Positions 26,649 through 35,591 are shown, counted from the stretch's first letter. The stretch is DNA of 64,000 nt from Ruminococcus_C callidus (GCF_049562855.1 NZ_CP186925.1:248001-312000), one strand, 5' to 3'. Numbers and translations: made by a program. The notes: generated from the sequence alone by a model not told the origin.

Positions 26649-28010
26649 ATGAAAAAAGAAATTGCAGAAGAACGTATGCAAAATATGAAAAATGCGTATT
26701 TGAAGTTGGACAGTGTATTGAATCGTTTGCCTGATGCTATTCCAGAAAAGATGAAGAGCGTTTTGCGTGACAAAATATTAGGAGACAAACAGTTAAAAGA
26801 ATTGATGGAAGGCATTGATGAGCATAGACCACCTCGCTTTTTCTTGATCGGTCGGACTGGTGTTGGAAAAAGTAGCTTGATTAACGCTTTATGTGGGAGT
26901 TACTTGGCAAAGGTTAGTGATATAGAAAGTTGTACTTCTAATGTCGATATTTACCATTGTATGGATGGGGATAGAGTCCTTTTAGATATATTAGATACTC
27001 GTGGAATTGCAGAGTGCAATAAAATCAATGATTCTTATGATGCTGAAAAGCAATTAATCGATCAAGTGGTTGACTTTTGTCCAGATGTAGCTATTTTTGT
27101 TTTAAATGCTACAACTCGTGATGACAGTATTTTACAAGACATAGAACTTTTGAAAAAGGTGCTGAAAAAGTATCAGGCGATAAATAAGATAGAACTTCCA
27201 GTTGTTGCTGTTGTTAACAAAGTGGATGAAATACCGCCGGCACGTATTAAAAATCCAAAAGAGTATACAGAAAATAAGATAAATAGTATTTCTGAAAATG
27301 TAAAAAGATATAAAACTACAATCGTTTCTAATGGTCTTAAAATTCACAGCATTGTTCCGGTGTCTTCGTTGATGGATTGGCAAACGCCAGATGGAATTGA
27401 AGTTAATGCAGATAACATTAATAATTTTCCGAAGAGTGACATTGAAAATCTGCAAATTCAATTTGACGGCAGATTTCAAATTGAAGTTTTATTAAATGAT
27501 TTGGAGGATGCCATACAAGACTTCTCTGGAAAAATGGGCTTGAGGATGGCATTGCGGCTGGAAGAATTGATGAAAAAATTGGCAGGCCATCTTGTTGGCA
27601 TATTTAGTTCCATTTCTTCTGGAGTAGCGGTAACGCCAATCCCTATTGCTGATATTTATATATTGATATCTTTGCAGGCAATTATGGTGATGTTGATCGC
27701 AGCGTTAAGCGGAAGAGAGTTGTCGTTTGATGCTGCAAAAGAGTTTATAGCGTCCTTAGGTGGAGTGGTTGGTGCAGGAATGCTTTTTAAGTTGATTGCT
27801 CAGCAGACATCAAAATTAGCAAATGGACTATTTCCCGGGGCTGGCTCTGCTATTAGTGCTACGATTGCGTTTGGTGGTACATATTCTATCGGAAAAGCCG
27901 CAACCTCTTATTACATAGAAGAGGTTGATTTGAAATTTGTGAAGAAAAAGTTCGAAGAAAATCATAAGCATGCCGAAAAGAAATCGAAAAAAGCATTAGA
28001 ATCTGTATAA
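26649..28010 (+). CDS. Dynamin-like/Era-like GTPase with C-terminal DUF697 domain
   Basis: 453 aa. G1 GRTGVGKSS near residue 73, G3 DTRG, G4 NKVD and an SSL G5-like site. The C-terminal third has hydrophobic helices (GIFSSISSGVAVTPIPIADIYILISLQAIMV pattern, shortened here) and a glycine-rich end typical of DUF697/YcjF-type proteins. The tail is Lys/Glu-rich. Probably membrane-associated, role unknown; related proteins are found in stress and some defence islands. The gene is strikingly AT-rich with AT-ended codons, unlike nadC and rny beside it, so it was probably acquired. It has its own promoter, GAGGAAA site and terminator. Confidence 0.8.
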   Translation: MKKEIAEERMQNMKNAYLKLDSVLNRLPDAIPEKMKSVLRDKILGDKQLKELMEGIDEHRPPRFFLIGRTGVGKSSLINALCGSYLAKVSDIESCTSNVDIYHCMDGDRVLLDILDTRGIAECNKINDSYDAEKQLIDQVVDFCPDVAIFVLNATTRDDSILQDIELLKKVLKKYQAINKIELPVVAVVNKVDEIPPARIKNPKEYTENKINSISENVKRYKTTIVSNGLKIHSIVPVSSLMDWQTPDGIEVNADNINNFPKSDIENLQIQFDGRFQIEVLLNDLEDAIQDFSGKMGLRMALRLEELMKKLAGHLVGIFSSISSGVAVTPIPIADIYILISLQAIMVMLIAALSGRELSFDAAKEFIASLGGVVGAGMLFKLIAQQTSKLANGLFPGAGSAISATIAFGGTYSIGKAATSYYIEEVDLKFVKKKFEENHKHAEKKSKKALESV

Positions 28011-28023
28011 TATTTTGAAACCC

Positions 28024-28053
28024 GACCCGGCACTGCTGTGCCGGGTCCTTTTG
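28024..28053 (+). terminator. Terminator after the GTPase gene
   Basis: GACCCGGCAC / GTGCCGGGTC stem with a 4-base loop and CTTTTGTG, 13 bases past the stop. Confidence 0.85.
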
Positions 28054-28062
28054 TGTCTTGTA

Positions 28063-28110
28063 AGGGAAACACTGCACGCATCTTACGCACAAGCTTTATT
28101 CAGTGTTTCT
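28063..28110. repeat. Palindromic repeat family 2, short copy
   Basis: AGGGAAACACTGCA ... CAGTGTTTCT, 48 bp. Relatives at 44231-44278 and 55531-55627. Confidence 0.65.
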
Positions 28111-28141
28111 CAAGAAAAATGTGAATCTTTCTGCAAACGTC

Positions 28142-28170
28142 TTGACAATTTCACGGAAACAGTGTAAAAT
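28142..28170 (+). promoter_or_regulatory. Likely promoter of rny
   Basis: TTGACA (28142-28147), 17 bases, TAAAAT (28165-28170). No other promoter was clear before rny, which starts 570 bases later. Confidence 0.65.
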
Positions 28171-28177
28171 AAAAGTG

Positions 28178-28737
28178 TTGTATCAAATTACAAACGATTC
28201 TCAGTGAAAATGCTGGGTGACGCTGCGTTTTTTGCGTGTGCGTCGTGGTTATTCATGTATCCCGTCTGCCGGCAGATTTGTTCCGGCAATGGGTTCCGAT
28301 AGAGCAGAGAAGGCAGTTCCTGCGATGTGTGGGAAACCGCTTTTTTTCTGGAAATGGACTTGTGAGCCGTGCGGAACAGGATTCTGCCGCACGGCATACA
28401 GGAAAGAAAGGCGATCCTGAACAGCGTTTTGGATGGGATTGTCTATGATCCTCATGATACGTCCTAAGACATCAATGCATAAGGCAATATCGTACAAAGA
28501 GCGTCTGGCGACTTTGTGTGATGCTGTCTGAAAGCGATTCGGCGGAAGGGAGAATGCCGCGGATTTGCTGTGCAGGACGGAGAGGGGAAGGAGATGCACG
28601 TCTTCCTGAGGAAAATTCCCGACTGTCGGGAAACACAAGTGAATACAAGACGCACATGCCGCCTTTGGCAGAACGCCGCTGTGTTGTATACAGATAGACA
28701 AATACAAAACAGATTTTAAAGGAGGTAGTGCATAGAC
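28178..28737 (+). other. Long leader before rny, no gene seen
   Basis: About 560 bases without a credible gene. It contains an 8-bp GC-rich hairpin (CCGTGCGG / CCGCACGG, 28368-28396), and a fragment of TIR family 1 at about 28482-28516 (GGCAATATCGTACAAAG then GCGTCTGGCGACTTTG). It could be a structured mRNA leader or a separate RNA. No known RNA family was recognised. Confidence 0.45.
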
Positions 28738-30324
28738 ATGCAAGCGATGAACTGGGCACTGGCAGCAGTGCTTTGTCTGGTGGCTTTGCTGGTGGGTGCC
28801 GCGATTGCCGGATTTCTGGCGTACCGCAAGGGCGTACAGTCCGGCGTTGAACAGCGGAAACAACAGGCAGAAGCTACTATCGGCTCCGCCGAAAAAGAAG
28901 CCGGACGCATTCTGGAAGATGCCAAAAAAGAGGCAGAGGCCAAGCGGAAGAATGCCATGGTGGAAGCAAAAGACGAAATTTATAAACTCCGTTCTGAAGC
29001 GGAAAAAGAAATCAAAGACAGACGCTCTGAAATCGGCAGACAAGAACACCGGATTCAGCAGAAAGAGGAAAATCTGGACAAAAAGACAGATAATCTGGAC
29101 CGGAAGGAAGAATCCCTCAAGCAGCGTCTGAAAAATGCAGACAAGAAGCTGGCAGAGGCGGAAGAAGTCAAGAACAGCCAGCTGAAAGAACTGGAACGCA
29201 TTTCCGGACTGACACAGGATCAGGCAAAGGAATATATCCTGAGCACGCTGGACAGCGAACTGGTGCACGAAAAGGCTGTGAAGATCTCCTACTATGAGCA
29301 GCAGATCAAGGACGAGTGTGAGGAAAAGGCTCGCAGCTATATCTCCCTCGCCATTGCCAAGTGTGCGGCAGATCAGGTTTCAGAAACGGCAGTTTCCGTT
29401 GTGGCACTGCCCAACGACGAAATGAAAGGCCGTATCATCGGCAGAGAGGGCAGAAATATCCGGACACTGGAAACCCTCACCGGCGTGGACATCATCATTG
29501 ACGACACACCGGAGGCAATCGCCCTGTCCTGTTTCGACCATGTTCGTCGGGAAGTGGCAAGGATTGCTCTGGAAAAGCTGATCGCAGACGGCAGAATCCA
29601 CCCGACCAAGATCGAGGAAATGGTGGAAAAGGCAAAGCGGGAAGTGGAACATCGGATCCGGCAGGAGGGCGAACGTGCCGTGCTGGAAACCAATGTGCAC
29701 GGACTGAACAACGAGTTGGTCAAGCTGCTGGGACGGCTGTATTACCGCACCAGCTATCGGCAGAATGTGCTGATGCACTCTATCGAGGTTTCCAAGCTGT
29801 GCGGTGTGCTGGCTTCGGAACTGGGCGTTGATGCCAATCTGGCACGCCGTGCCGGACTGCTCCACGATATTGGTAAGGCTCTGACTGCGGAGATCGAGGG
29901 TTCTCATGTACAGATCGGTGTTGATGTTTGCCGGAAGTACAACGAGAGCAACGAGGTCATTCACGCGATCGAGGCTCACCACAACGATGTGGAACCGAAA
30001 ACCGCAATCGCATGTATCGTACAGGCGGCAGATGCCATTTCTGCGGCACGTCCGGCGGCGAGAAGCGAAAACTACGAGAATTATATCAAGCGGTTACAGA
30101 AGCTGGAAGGCATCTGTTCTTCTTATGAGGGCGTAGAAAAGTGCTACGCATTGCAGGCTGGTCGTGAGATTCGTGTCATGGTGGTACCGGAGATCATCAA
30201 CGATGAGAAAATGGTACTGGTGGCAAGACAGATCGCCAAGCAGATCGAAAACGAAATGGATTATCCGGGTCAGGTCAAGGTCAACCTGATTCGCGAAAGC
30301 CGCGTGGTCGATTACGCAAAGTAA
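28738..30324 (+). CDS. rny: Ribonuclease Y
   Basis: 528 aa. Membrane-anchored endoribonuclease that starts mRNA decay in Firmicutes. One N-terminal helix (about 5-27), a long charged coiled coil (30-170), a KH domain with GRIIGREGRNIRTLE (about 229-243), and an HD domain with H376-D377 in LLHDIGKAL. Length and order are normal. AAGGAGG precedes the ATG. A short TIR repeat begins one base after the stop, and a terminator follows it. Confidence 0.96.
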   Translation: MQAMNWALAAVLCLVALLVGAAIAGFLAYRKGVQSGVEQRKQQAEATIGSAEKEAGRILEDAKKEAEAKRKNAMVEAKDEIYKLRSEAEKEIKDRRSEIGRQEHRIQQKEENLDKKTDNLDRKEESLKQRLKNADKKLAEAEEVKNSQLKELERISGLTQDQAKEYILSTLDSELVHEKAVKISYYEQQIKDECEEKARSYISLAIAKCAADQVSETAVSVVALPNDEMKGRIIGREGRNIRTLETLTGVDIIIDDTPEAIALSCFDHVRREVARIALEKLIADGRIHPTKIEEMVEKAKREVEHRIRQEGERAVLETNVHGLNNELVKLLGRLYYRTSYRQNVLMHSIEVSKLCGVLASELGVDANLARRAGLLHDIGKALTAEIEGSHVQIGVDVCRKYNESNEVIHAIEAHHNDVEPKTAIACIVQAADAISAARPAARSENYENYIKRLQKLEGICSSYEGVEKCYALQAGREIRVMVVPEIINDEKMVLVARQIAKQIENEMDYPGQVKVNLIRESRVVDYAK

Positions 30325-30325
30325 A

Positions 30326-30497
30326 GGCAATACCGCACAAAGATTGTGCGACAGATGCGTCGTCAAATTTTTCGTCAGATGAAACAAAAAGCGGAGTGAA
30401 TACTGGATGTATTCACGAGCATTTTTGTGAAATATGACGGGAAATTTGCAAGCAGATGGCGTGCAAAGTCGCCAGACGCTCTTTGTGCGGTGTTGCC
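30326..30497 (-). repeat. TIR repeat family 1, short form (copy C)
   Basis: 172 bp, inverted relative to the other copies, beginning one base after the rny stop. It lacks the central block found in the 335-bp copies. Confidence 0.9.
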
Positions 30498-30524
30498 TAA
30501 AGGCAGACTCGCAATGAAATGCGG

Positions 30525-30552
30525 AGAGGACAGGGGAACCTGTCCTCTTTTT
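30525..30552 (+). terminator. Terminator of rny
   Basis: Perfect AGAGGACAGG / CCTGTCCTCT stem, GGAA loop, TTTTTG tail. Confidence 0.88.
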
Positions 30553-30777
30553 GTTTGCTTTGGCTAAAAGAATGTGTGCGAATTTGTGCAAAATTACACC
30601 GGTTTAAGGATTGACAAAATGCGTAAAAGCATTTGTGCGGTGTTGCCTTTTTTTGAAGAAAATCGGTATGGTTTGGGCTTGGATTCTATTCAGGTTTAGT
30701 GCAATGCTGATGCAAGCGGCTGTTTTGTATTTCCGGACATATGCGGAGCAGTGCGTACACGCCGGTGTGGTTGCGGC

Positions 30778-30806
30778 TTGACAAATTTGTCAAAATATCG
30801 TATGAT
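30778..30806 (+). promoter_or_regulatory. Promoter with palindromic operator for the SmtB-like regulator
   Basis: TTGACA (30778-30783), 17 bases, TATGAT (30801-30806). A perfect 16-bp palindrome TTGACAAATTTGTCAA (30778-30793) covers the -35 and spacer, a good site for self-repression by the regulator 52 bases downstream. Confidence 0.75.
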
Positions 30807-30857
30807 AGAAAGGCAATCAAAAACGCCTGTACTGTCCGAAACGAAAGGGGAATCGCC

Positions 30858-31190
30858 ATGGAGCACAACCATTTACACGATCACGCCGCCGCACTGCCGG
30901 CACAGATGCCGCCGGAATCCCAGCTGGCAGATGTGGCAGAACTGTTCAAGATCTTCGGCGATCTGACACGGGTGCGAATTATCTTTGTCCTCTTTCAGCA
31001 TGAGGAATGTGTTATGGATATTGCCCAGAAGCTGGAAATGACACAATCTGCCATTTCACACCAGCTTCGTGTGCTGAAACAGTCCCGTCTGGTCACCAGC
31101 CGGCGGGAGGGAAAGACCATTTTCTATGCACTGGCGGATTCCCACATCTCCTCCATTTTCGGACAGGCTCTGGAACACATTCAGGAATGA
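30858..31190 (+). CDS. ArsR/SmtB-family metal-sensing repressor
   Basis: 110 aa, start at 30858 with AAAGGGG upstream. Winged-helix DNA-binding domain (DIAQKLEMTQSAISHQLRVLKQ). The C-terminal helix reads D-S-H then H and E at spacing D-x-H-x10-H-x2-E, exactly the alpha-5 zinc site of SmtB/CzrA-type sensors. The N-terminus is His-rich (HNHLHDH), a possible extra metal site. Expected to leave DNA when zinc binds. No transporter or metallothionein gene follows; the next item is a repeat. Confidence 0.9.
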   Translation: MEHNHLHDHAAALPAQMPPESQLADVAELFKIFGDLTRVRIIFVLFQHEECVMDIAQKLEMTQSAISHQLRVLKQSRLVTSRREGKTIFYALADSHISSIFGQALEHIQE

Positions 31191-31205
31191 GGAAACAGAC
31201 TCTAA

Positions 31206-31377
31206 GGCAATACCGCACAAAGAACGTCTGGCGATTTTGCACGCCATCTGCTTGCAAATTTTCCGTCATATTTCACAAAAATGCTCGTGAATACAGCAAG
31301 TATTCACTCCGCTTTTTGTTTCATCTGACGAAAAATTTGACGACGCATCTGTCGCACAATCTTTGTGCGGTATTGCC
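31206..31377 (+). repeat. TIR repeat family 1, short form (copy D)
   Basis: 172 bp with intact 17-bp ends, 15 bases after the stop of the SmtB-like gene. Confidence 0.9.
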
Positions 31378-31399
31378 CTAAAAATGTTTGAGAAAACGC

Positions 31400-31428
31400 T
31401 TGCTTTTTCCACGGCAATCTGCTATAAT
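31400..31428 (+). promoter_or_regulatory. Promoter of the ferredoxin gene
   Basis: TTGCTT (31400-31405), 17 bases, TATAAT (31423-31428). Confidence 0.75.
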
Positions 31429-31479
31429 AAGAAATAGCAGAGAATACTCTGCGGAAACCAACACGGAGGTGAATTTCTC

Positions 31480-31650
31480 ATGGCATATAAAATTACAGAT
31501 TCCTGCATCAGCTGCGGTACATGTAAGGACGCATGTCCGGTGGACGCAATCTCTGAAGGTGCTGACAAGTATGAAATCGCTGAAGATGCTTGCATTTCCT
31601 GCGGTTCTTGTGCATCGGAATGTCCGGCAGATGCAATTGAAGCTGACTAA
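31480..31650 (+). CDS. 2[4Fe-4S] ferredoxin (Clostridial type)
   Basis: 56 aa, a short gene with GGAGGT 8 bases before the ATG. Two cluster motifs C-x2-C-x2-C-x3-C-P: C9-C12-C15-C19-P20 and a second set near residues 37-47. The small acidic electron carrier serves pyruvate:ferredoxin oxidoreductase and hydrogenases in anaerobes. It has its own promoter and a terminator, so it is a single-gene unit. Confidence 0.96.
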   Translation: MAYKITDSCISCGTCKDACPVDAISEGADKYEIAEDACISCGSCASECPADAIEAD

Positions 31651-31671
31651 GCTTTTGTAAACAAACGGCAA

Positions 31672-31720
31672 AAAAGCTGTTCCGTTCCGGCTTCACACTG
31701 GAAACGGACGGCTTTTTCTT
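31672..31720 (+). terminator. Terminator after the ferredoxin
   Basis: Imperfect 17-bp stem ending GGCTTTTTCTTTT. Confidence 0.75.
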
Positions 31721-31744
31721 TTAGATAAGGAAAGGGACGGATTT

Positions 31745-32377
31745 ATGATGAAAAAGCAGATGCAGAAAGCGGTCTGTCTGCTGTTGGGCAGTGTACTGCT
31801 GCTGTCTATGGGTGCCTGCGGCAAAAAAGACAAAACTTCTGCCCGCGATGTGACTGACGGTTCTTCTGTAACGGCAACCCAGACTACACAGGTTGTCAGA
31901 GAGATCAAGAGCCATAAGGGCGAGATCGGTGAGGAGATGCAGTATCAGGATGTAGATGCCGTGATGAAAAAAGCATACGTTTCTGACTACACATTCTCGG
32001 AAAACGGCAGCGAGATCGGTCTGACATTCTTCGAATTTGAGATCACCAACAATAGTGAGGACGAACTGGCGGTGGACTTGCTGTCACAGACATTCGGTCT
32101 GACGGTAGACGGCGAGGCTTACCCCGGTGTCAGCATTCGCGGTCCGCGGTTTATCTATAAGGAATTCGGCGATTCGGGCAAGACGTTCGACACCGCAATC
32201 CAGCCCGGAGAAACCCGCGACGGCTATATCTGCATGGAAGTGCCGGCAGATTTCCAGAGCCTTCGCATCACCTATTTCCCCAGAGCCGGCTTTTTGGACT
32301 GGGACGAGGCATTCCTCTTTGACATCGATCGTTCGGACATGGAAGCTGCACCGGAGCCGGTGGAAGCATTCCAGTAA
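31745..32377 (+). CDS. Predicted lipoprotein with a DUF4352/DUF5067-like beta domain
   Basis: 210 aa. Signal peptide with lipobox SMGAC; Thr/Ser-rich linker; then an immunoglobulin-like beta domain (VSDYTFSENGSEIGLTFFEF, ITNNSEDELAV) resembling DUF4352-type extracellular domains. Attached to the outer membrane face. Role unknown. The ribosome site is AAGGAAAGGGACGG. Confidence 0.75.
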   Translation: MMKKQMQKAVCLLLGSVLLLSMGACGKKDKTSARDVTDGSSVTATQTTQVVREIKSHKGEIGEEMQYQDVDAVMKKAYVSDYTFSENGSEIGLTFFEFEITNNSEDELAVDLLSQTFGLTVDGEAYPGVSIRGPRFIYKEFGDSGKTFDTAIQPGETRDGYICMEVPADFQSLRITYFPRAGFLDWDEAFLFDIDRSDMEAAPEPVEAFQ

Positions 32378-32428
32378 GAGCCTGCCTGCAAACGGGCTTT
32401 GTGCGGTGTTGCCTCAGATACAAAAAGC

Positions 32429-32465
32429 AAACGGCAGGCAGATACAAATGCCTGCCGTTTTTCTT
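32429..32465 (+). terminator. Terminator after the lipoprotein
   Basis: AACGGCAGGCA / TGCCTGCCGTT stem with TTTTTC tail. Fragments of TIR family 1 lie on both sides (32385-32415 and 32477-32500). Confidence 0.85.
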
Positions 32466-32594
32466 GCACAGAACAAAGGCAATACCGCACAAAGTTTACC
32501 GGTCAGTTTTGCATGCAATTCCCGAAAAATTGAAATGTTTATCTGACGCATCATGCTGCCTTGCAAAAAAAGTTTAGTTTTTCAGAACTTACAC

Positions 32595-32623
32595 TTGACT
32601 TTTGCAGAACATTCTGGTACAAT
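32595..32623 (+). promoter_or_regulatory. Promoter of the coiled-coil/sigma4 pair
   Basis: TTGACT (32595-32600), 17 bases, TACAAT (32618-32623). Confidence 0.7.
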
Positions 32624-32662
32624 CCGGTTTGACAAAAGAAATTTGTCAGAAGGGAGTATCGA

Positions 32663-32902
32663 ATGAGAAATATGCAAAAAATGTGGGAAGACTATGCAAA
32701 GGAAGTGCAGGTGCTGCGGGAACGCATCGCAGAACTGCGGGAGGTCTTGCAGCGGGACAAGACGATGGCACCGCTGGAACGGCAGGAACTGGAGGCACGG
32801 AAACGTCTGCTGAGTGAAGAAGTGCGGGATATGGAACGGAGCATGGCGGACATTGCAGTCTATGCCGAAAATGAAAAGGCAGGCGAATCGGCATGTGCAT
32901 GA
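32663..32902 (+). CDS. Small coiled-coil protein, unknown
   Basis: 79 aa, almost wholly helical with charged heptads (VLRERIAELREVLQRDK). AAGGGAG precedes the ATG. It overlaps the next gene by 4 bases (ATGA). Pairs of a small coiled-coil protein and a sigma-70 region-4-like protein are common in Clostridia; a partner or anti-sigma role is only a guess. Confidence 0.7.
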   Translation: MRNMQKMWEDYAKEVQVLRERIAELREVLQRDKTMAPLERQELEARKRLLSEEVRDMERSMADIAVYAENEKAGESACA

Positions 32903-33174
32903 CAAAAGCCGCCTGGGAACAGATGTTGTTTTCCGTGGATTTTCATCTGGACCGGCAGGAAAAACAACGTGCCGCCTGTCTGGCTGCCAGAAACATTCTG
33001 GAACATGACATTTCTGCAAGACAGAAACAAGTCCTTTTGTTGTACTATGGAGAGGGAAAGAAAATGGCGGATATTGCACAGCTGCTGGGGGTGAACATTT
33101 CCACGGTATCCCGCACCCACCGCCGTGCCTGTGCCGCCGTTCAAAAGCGGCTGAAAGCCTGCGGGCTTTTATAA
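32899..33174 (+). CDS. Sigma-70 region 4-like DNA-binding protein
   Basis: 91 aa. The C-terminal half is a sigma region 4 helix-turn-helix (ISARQKQVLLLYYGEGKK, then IAQLLGVNISTVSRTHRRA). Region 2 is absent, so it is not a full sigma factor. The ATG at 32899 overlaps the previous stop as ATGA; an ATG six bases earlier is possible. Confidence 0.75.
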   Translation: MTKAAWEQMLFSVDFHLDRQEKQRAACLAARNILEHDISARQKQVLLLYYGEGKKMADIAQLLGVNISTVSRTHRRACAAVQKRLKACGLL

Positions 33175-33220
33175 GAGCCTGTTCAGTATTTTTTCGCACA
33201 AAATCATTGGAGAATCGATC

Positions 33221-34549
33221 ATGAATACACCAGTCTATGACTTTTTGATACAATACGCAGAGCGGGACCCTGTCCGGCTGCATATGCCCGGACACAAGGG
33301 CAGATTCGGGGCACCGGCGTTGCAGCGTGCCACGACACTGGATCTGACGGAAATCACCGGTGCGGACAGCCTGTTCGAAGCCGAGGGCATTCTGGCAGAG
33401 AGTGAACGGAATGCCGCTTCGCTCTATGGAACGGCGTATACGTTTTATTCCTGCGGCGGCTCGACCCTCTGCATTCAGACCATGCTTTTGCTGATGAAAC
33501 AGCAGGGGCGGGCGGTGCTGGCGGCGAGAAATGTGCATCGGGCATTTTTGAATGCCTGTGTGCTGCTGGACCTGCCGGTGCAGTGGATCTATCCCCGCGA
33601 AAGTGACGGCATTTTGTCCGGTACCTATGATCTGGCGGATTTTGAGGCCGCATTGCAGCAGCAGACCCGACCGGCGTGTGTCTATGTCACTTCGCCGGAC
33701 TATCTGGGGCGTATGGCGGATATTGCCGGTCTGGCGGAACTGTGCCACCGGTATCACGCGAAGCTGCTGGTGGACAATGCCCACGGAGCACATCTGGCGT
33801 TTCTGCCGTGGCGGTGTCACCCGATCCAATTGGGGGCGGACTACTGCTGCGACTCTGCACATAAGATGCTGTCGGGGCTGACCGGTACTGCCTATCTGCA
33901 TGTCCGCAGCGATATTGATGTGGAACCGGAACGGGTGCGGGACGCGATGGCAATGTTCGGCTCGACCAGCCCCTCGTATCTGATGCTGGCTTCGCTGGAC
34001 TGGTGCAATCGGGAACTGGCTTCGCCCTTGTTCCGGAAACAGCTGGAGGAAGTGCTCGACCGCATTCAGCAGCTGAAGTGCCGGTTTTCGCCACGTTATT
34101 GTTTCGTAGACGGCGACCCCATGCACCTGACTATAGATGCGGCGGCAGGCGGATTTCACGGGCTGGAACTGGCGGCGTATCTGGAACAGCATGAAGTTTT
34201 TGTGGAGTATGCCGATGCATTTCATGTGGTGCTGCTCTGTTCGGCAGCCAATACCGATCGGGACTTTGACATTCTGGAGCAGCTGCTGGAAAGGTTTTCG
34301 CCTACACCGGCGGAATCCGGAGAAAAGTACGCTCTGCCCAGACCGGAAAAGGTCTGCGGGATTCGGGAGGCGGCACTGGCTCCGCAGGAGATCGTGCCCA
34401 TCGGGGAGAGCAGCGGACGGATTTGTGCCGCGGTGAAAGTGCCCTGTCCGCCGGCAGTGCCCATTGTGCTTAGCGGAGAACGAATCGATGCCCGCTGCAT
34501 TGCAGTTTGTGAGGCTTATGGAATTACGGAGATCAGCGTCGTACAGTAG
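33221..34549 (+). CDS. Orn/Lys/Arg-type PLP decarboxylase (YaaO/SpeA-like)
   Basis: 442 aa. Fold-type I PLP enzyme: LHMPGHKGRFG near the start, SCGGSTLCIQ, DNAHGAHL for the cofactor Asp, and the Schiff-base lysine in DSAHKMLSG. Resembles the short Bacillus YaaO family; substrate (arginine, lysine or ornithine) not fixed by sequence. It is followed at 11 bases by holB and then ricT, matching Bacillus synteny apart from the missing tmk, yaaQ and yaaR. Confidence 0.9.
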   Translation: MNTPVYDFLIQYAERDPVRLHMPGHKGRFGAPALQRATTLDLTEITGADSLFEAEGILAESERNAASLYGTAYTFYSCGGSTLCIQTMLLLMKQQGRAVLAARNVHRAFLNACVLLDLPVQWIYPRESDGILSGTYDLADFEAALQQQTRPACVYVTSPDYLGRMADIAGLAELCHRYHAKLLVDNAHGAHLAFLPWRCHPIQLGADYCCDSAHKMLSGLTGTAYLHVRSDIDVEPERVRDAMAMFGSTSPSYLMLASLDWCNRELASPLFRKQLEEVLDRIQQLKCRFSPRYCFVDGDPMHLTIDAAAGGFHGLELAAYLEQHEVFVEYADAFHVVLLCSAANTDRDFDILEQLLERFSPTPAESGEKYALPRPEKVCGIREAALAPQEIVPIGESSGRICAAVKVPCPPAVPIVLSGERIDARCIAVCEAYGITEISVVQ

Positions 34550-34560
34550 GAGGTGGCGGC

Positions 34561-35529
34561 ATGGCACAGTTTTATGGCAATGAACAGATACAGCACACCC
34601 TGCACCAGATGCTTTTGCGGGACAGGGCTCCCCACGGATTCCTCTTTTACGGGGAAACCGGTCTGGGGAAAAAGACGCTGGCAAAGCAGTTTCTGGCAGA
34701 ACTGCTCTGCACAGGAACGGAAAAGCCCTGCGGCAGCTGCAAATCCTGCAAAATGCTGGCGGACGGTGTGCATCCGGACGTGCGGTTTGTGGAACACAGC
34801 GGCAAGCGAAACGGCTTTTCCGTGGACACGGTGCGGGAGGTGTGCGTAGATCTGGCATCGCCGCCCAACGAGGGCAATGCCAAGTGCTATGTCTTTGGGG
34901 ACTGTGATGCAATGGACACCCGCACCCAGAATCTGCTGTTGAAAGCGGTGGAAGAACCGCCGGCTTATGGGTATTTTATTTTTACGGCAACTTCTCCGGC
35001 ATCGCTGCTGCCTACGGTGCGTTCCCGTATCGTGTCGCTGGCGGTGTCGCCGGTGACGGAACAGGAATGCCGTGCTGCACTGGCGGAACGGGGCTTTTCG
35101 CCGGAAGATGCCGCAGAAGCAGTGGCGGCGTTCCATGGGAACATCGGGCAGTGCTTAAATTTTTTGGAAAATATGCCAATTCGTGAGGCCGTTGGATTGA
35201 CAAAAACCGCAATCAATAGTATAATAAATAAGAATGAGTATGCGTTGCTGCAAACCGTTTCGGTGCTGGGAAAGGAACGGGAACGGACGTTTTTGTTCCT
35301 GAACCTGTTTGACCGGTGCATTCGTGATGCCATTGTGTGGAAGCATGACCCCTGTGCGGCGGGAATCGGCTGTGATGCGGCAGGGTCGAAAAAGCTGGCA
35401 GAACGGCTTTCCGACAGTGCCGGACAGGCAATGCATCGTGCTGTGGACAGTACCTACGGGGCAATGGAGGCAAATGTCAACCTGCCGCTGGCACTGGCAG
35501 CTTTTTGTGCAGACTGCATGGACGCGTAA
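34561..35529 (+). CDS. holB: DNA polymerase III delta-prime subunit
   Basis: 322 aa. Clamp-loader subunit. Walker-A-like GETGLGKKT near residue 31 and the zinc module C-G-S-C-K-S-C with a nearby fourth cysteine; AVEEPP and TVRSRI (arginine-finger region SRC-like, here SRIVS). AGGAGG before the ATG; coupled to the decarboxylase gene. Confidence 0.93.
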   Translation: MAQFYGNEQIQHTLHQMLLRDRAPHGFLFYGETGLGKKTLAKQFLAELLCTGTEKPCGSCKSCKMLADGVHPDVRFVEHSGKRNGFSVDTVREVCVDLASPPNEGNAKCYVFGDCDAMDTRTQNLLLKAVEEPPAYGYFIFTATSPASLLPTVRSRIVSLAVSPVTEQECRAALAERGFSPEDAAEAVAAFHGNIGQCLNFLENMPIREAVGLTKTAINSIINKNEYALLQTVSVLGKERERTFLFLNLFDRCIRDAIVWKHDPCAAGIGCDAAGSKKLAERLSDSAGQAMHRAVDSTYGAMEANVNLPLALAAFCADCMDA

Positions 35530-35591
35530 CAGCTTCTCATTCCGGAAATGAAATTTCGGGGCGTTGGCTCTACTATAGAAAGGAAGAAAGT

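Noticed and set aside
28178..28737. Known structured RNA (RNase P, tmRNA, 6S) in the rny leader
   Set aside because: None of the conserved cores of these RNAs could be found.
32582..34912. 776-codon open frame on the minus strand
   Set aside because: Antisense to the sigma4 and decarboxylase genes; no start signal and no recognisable domain.
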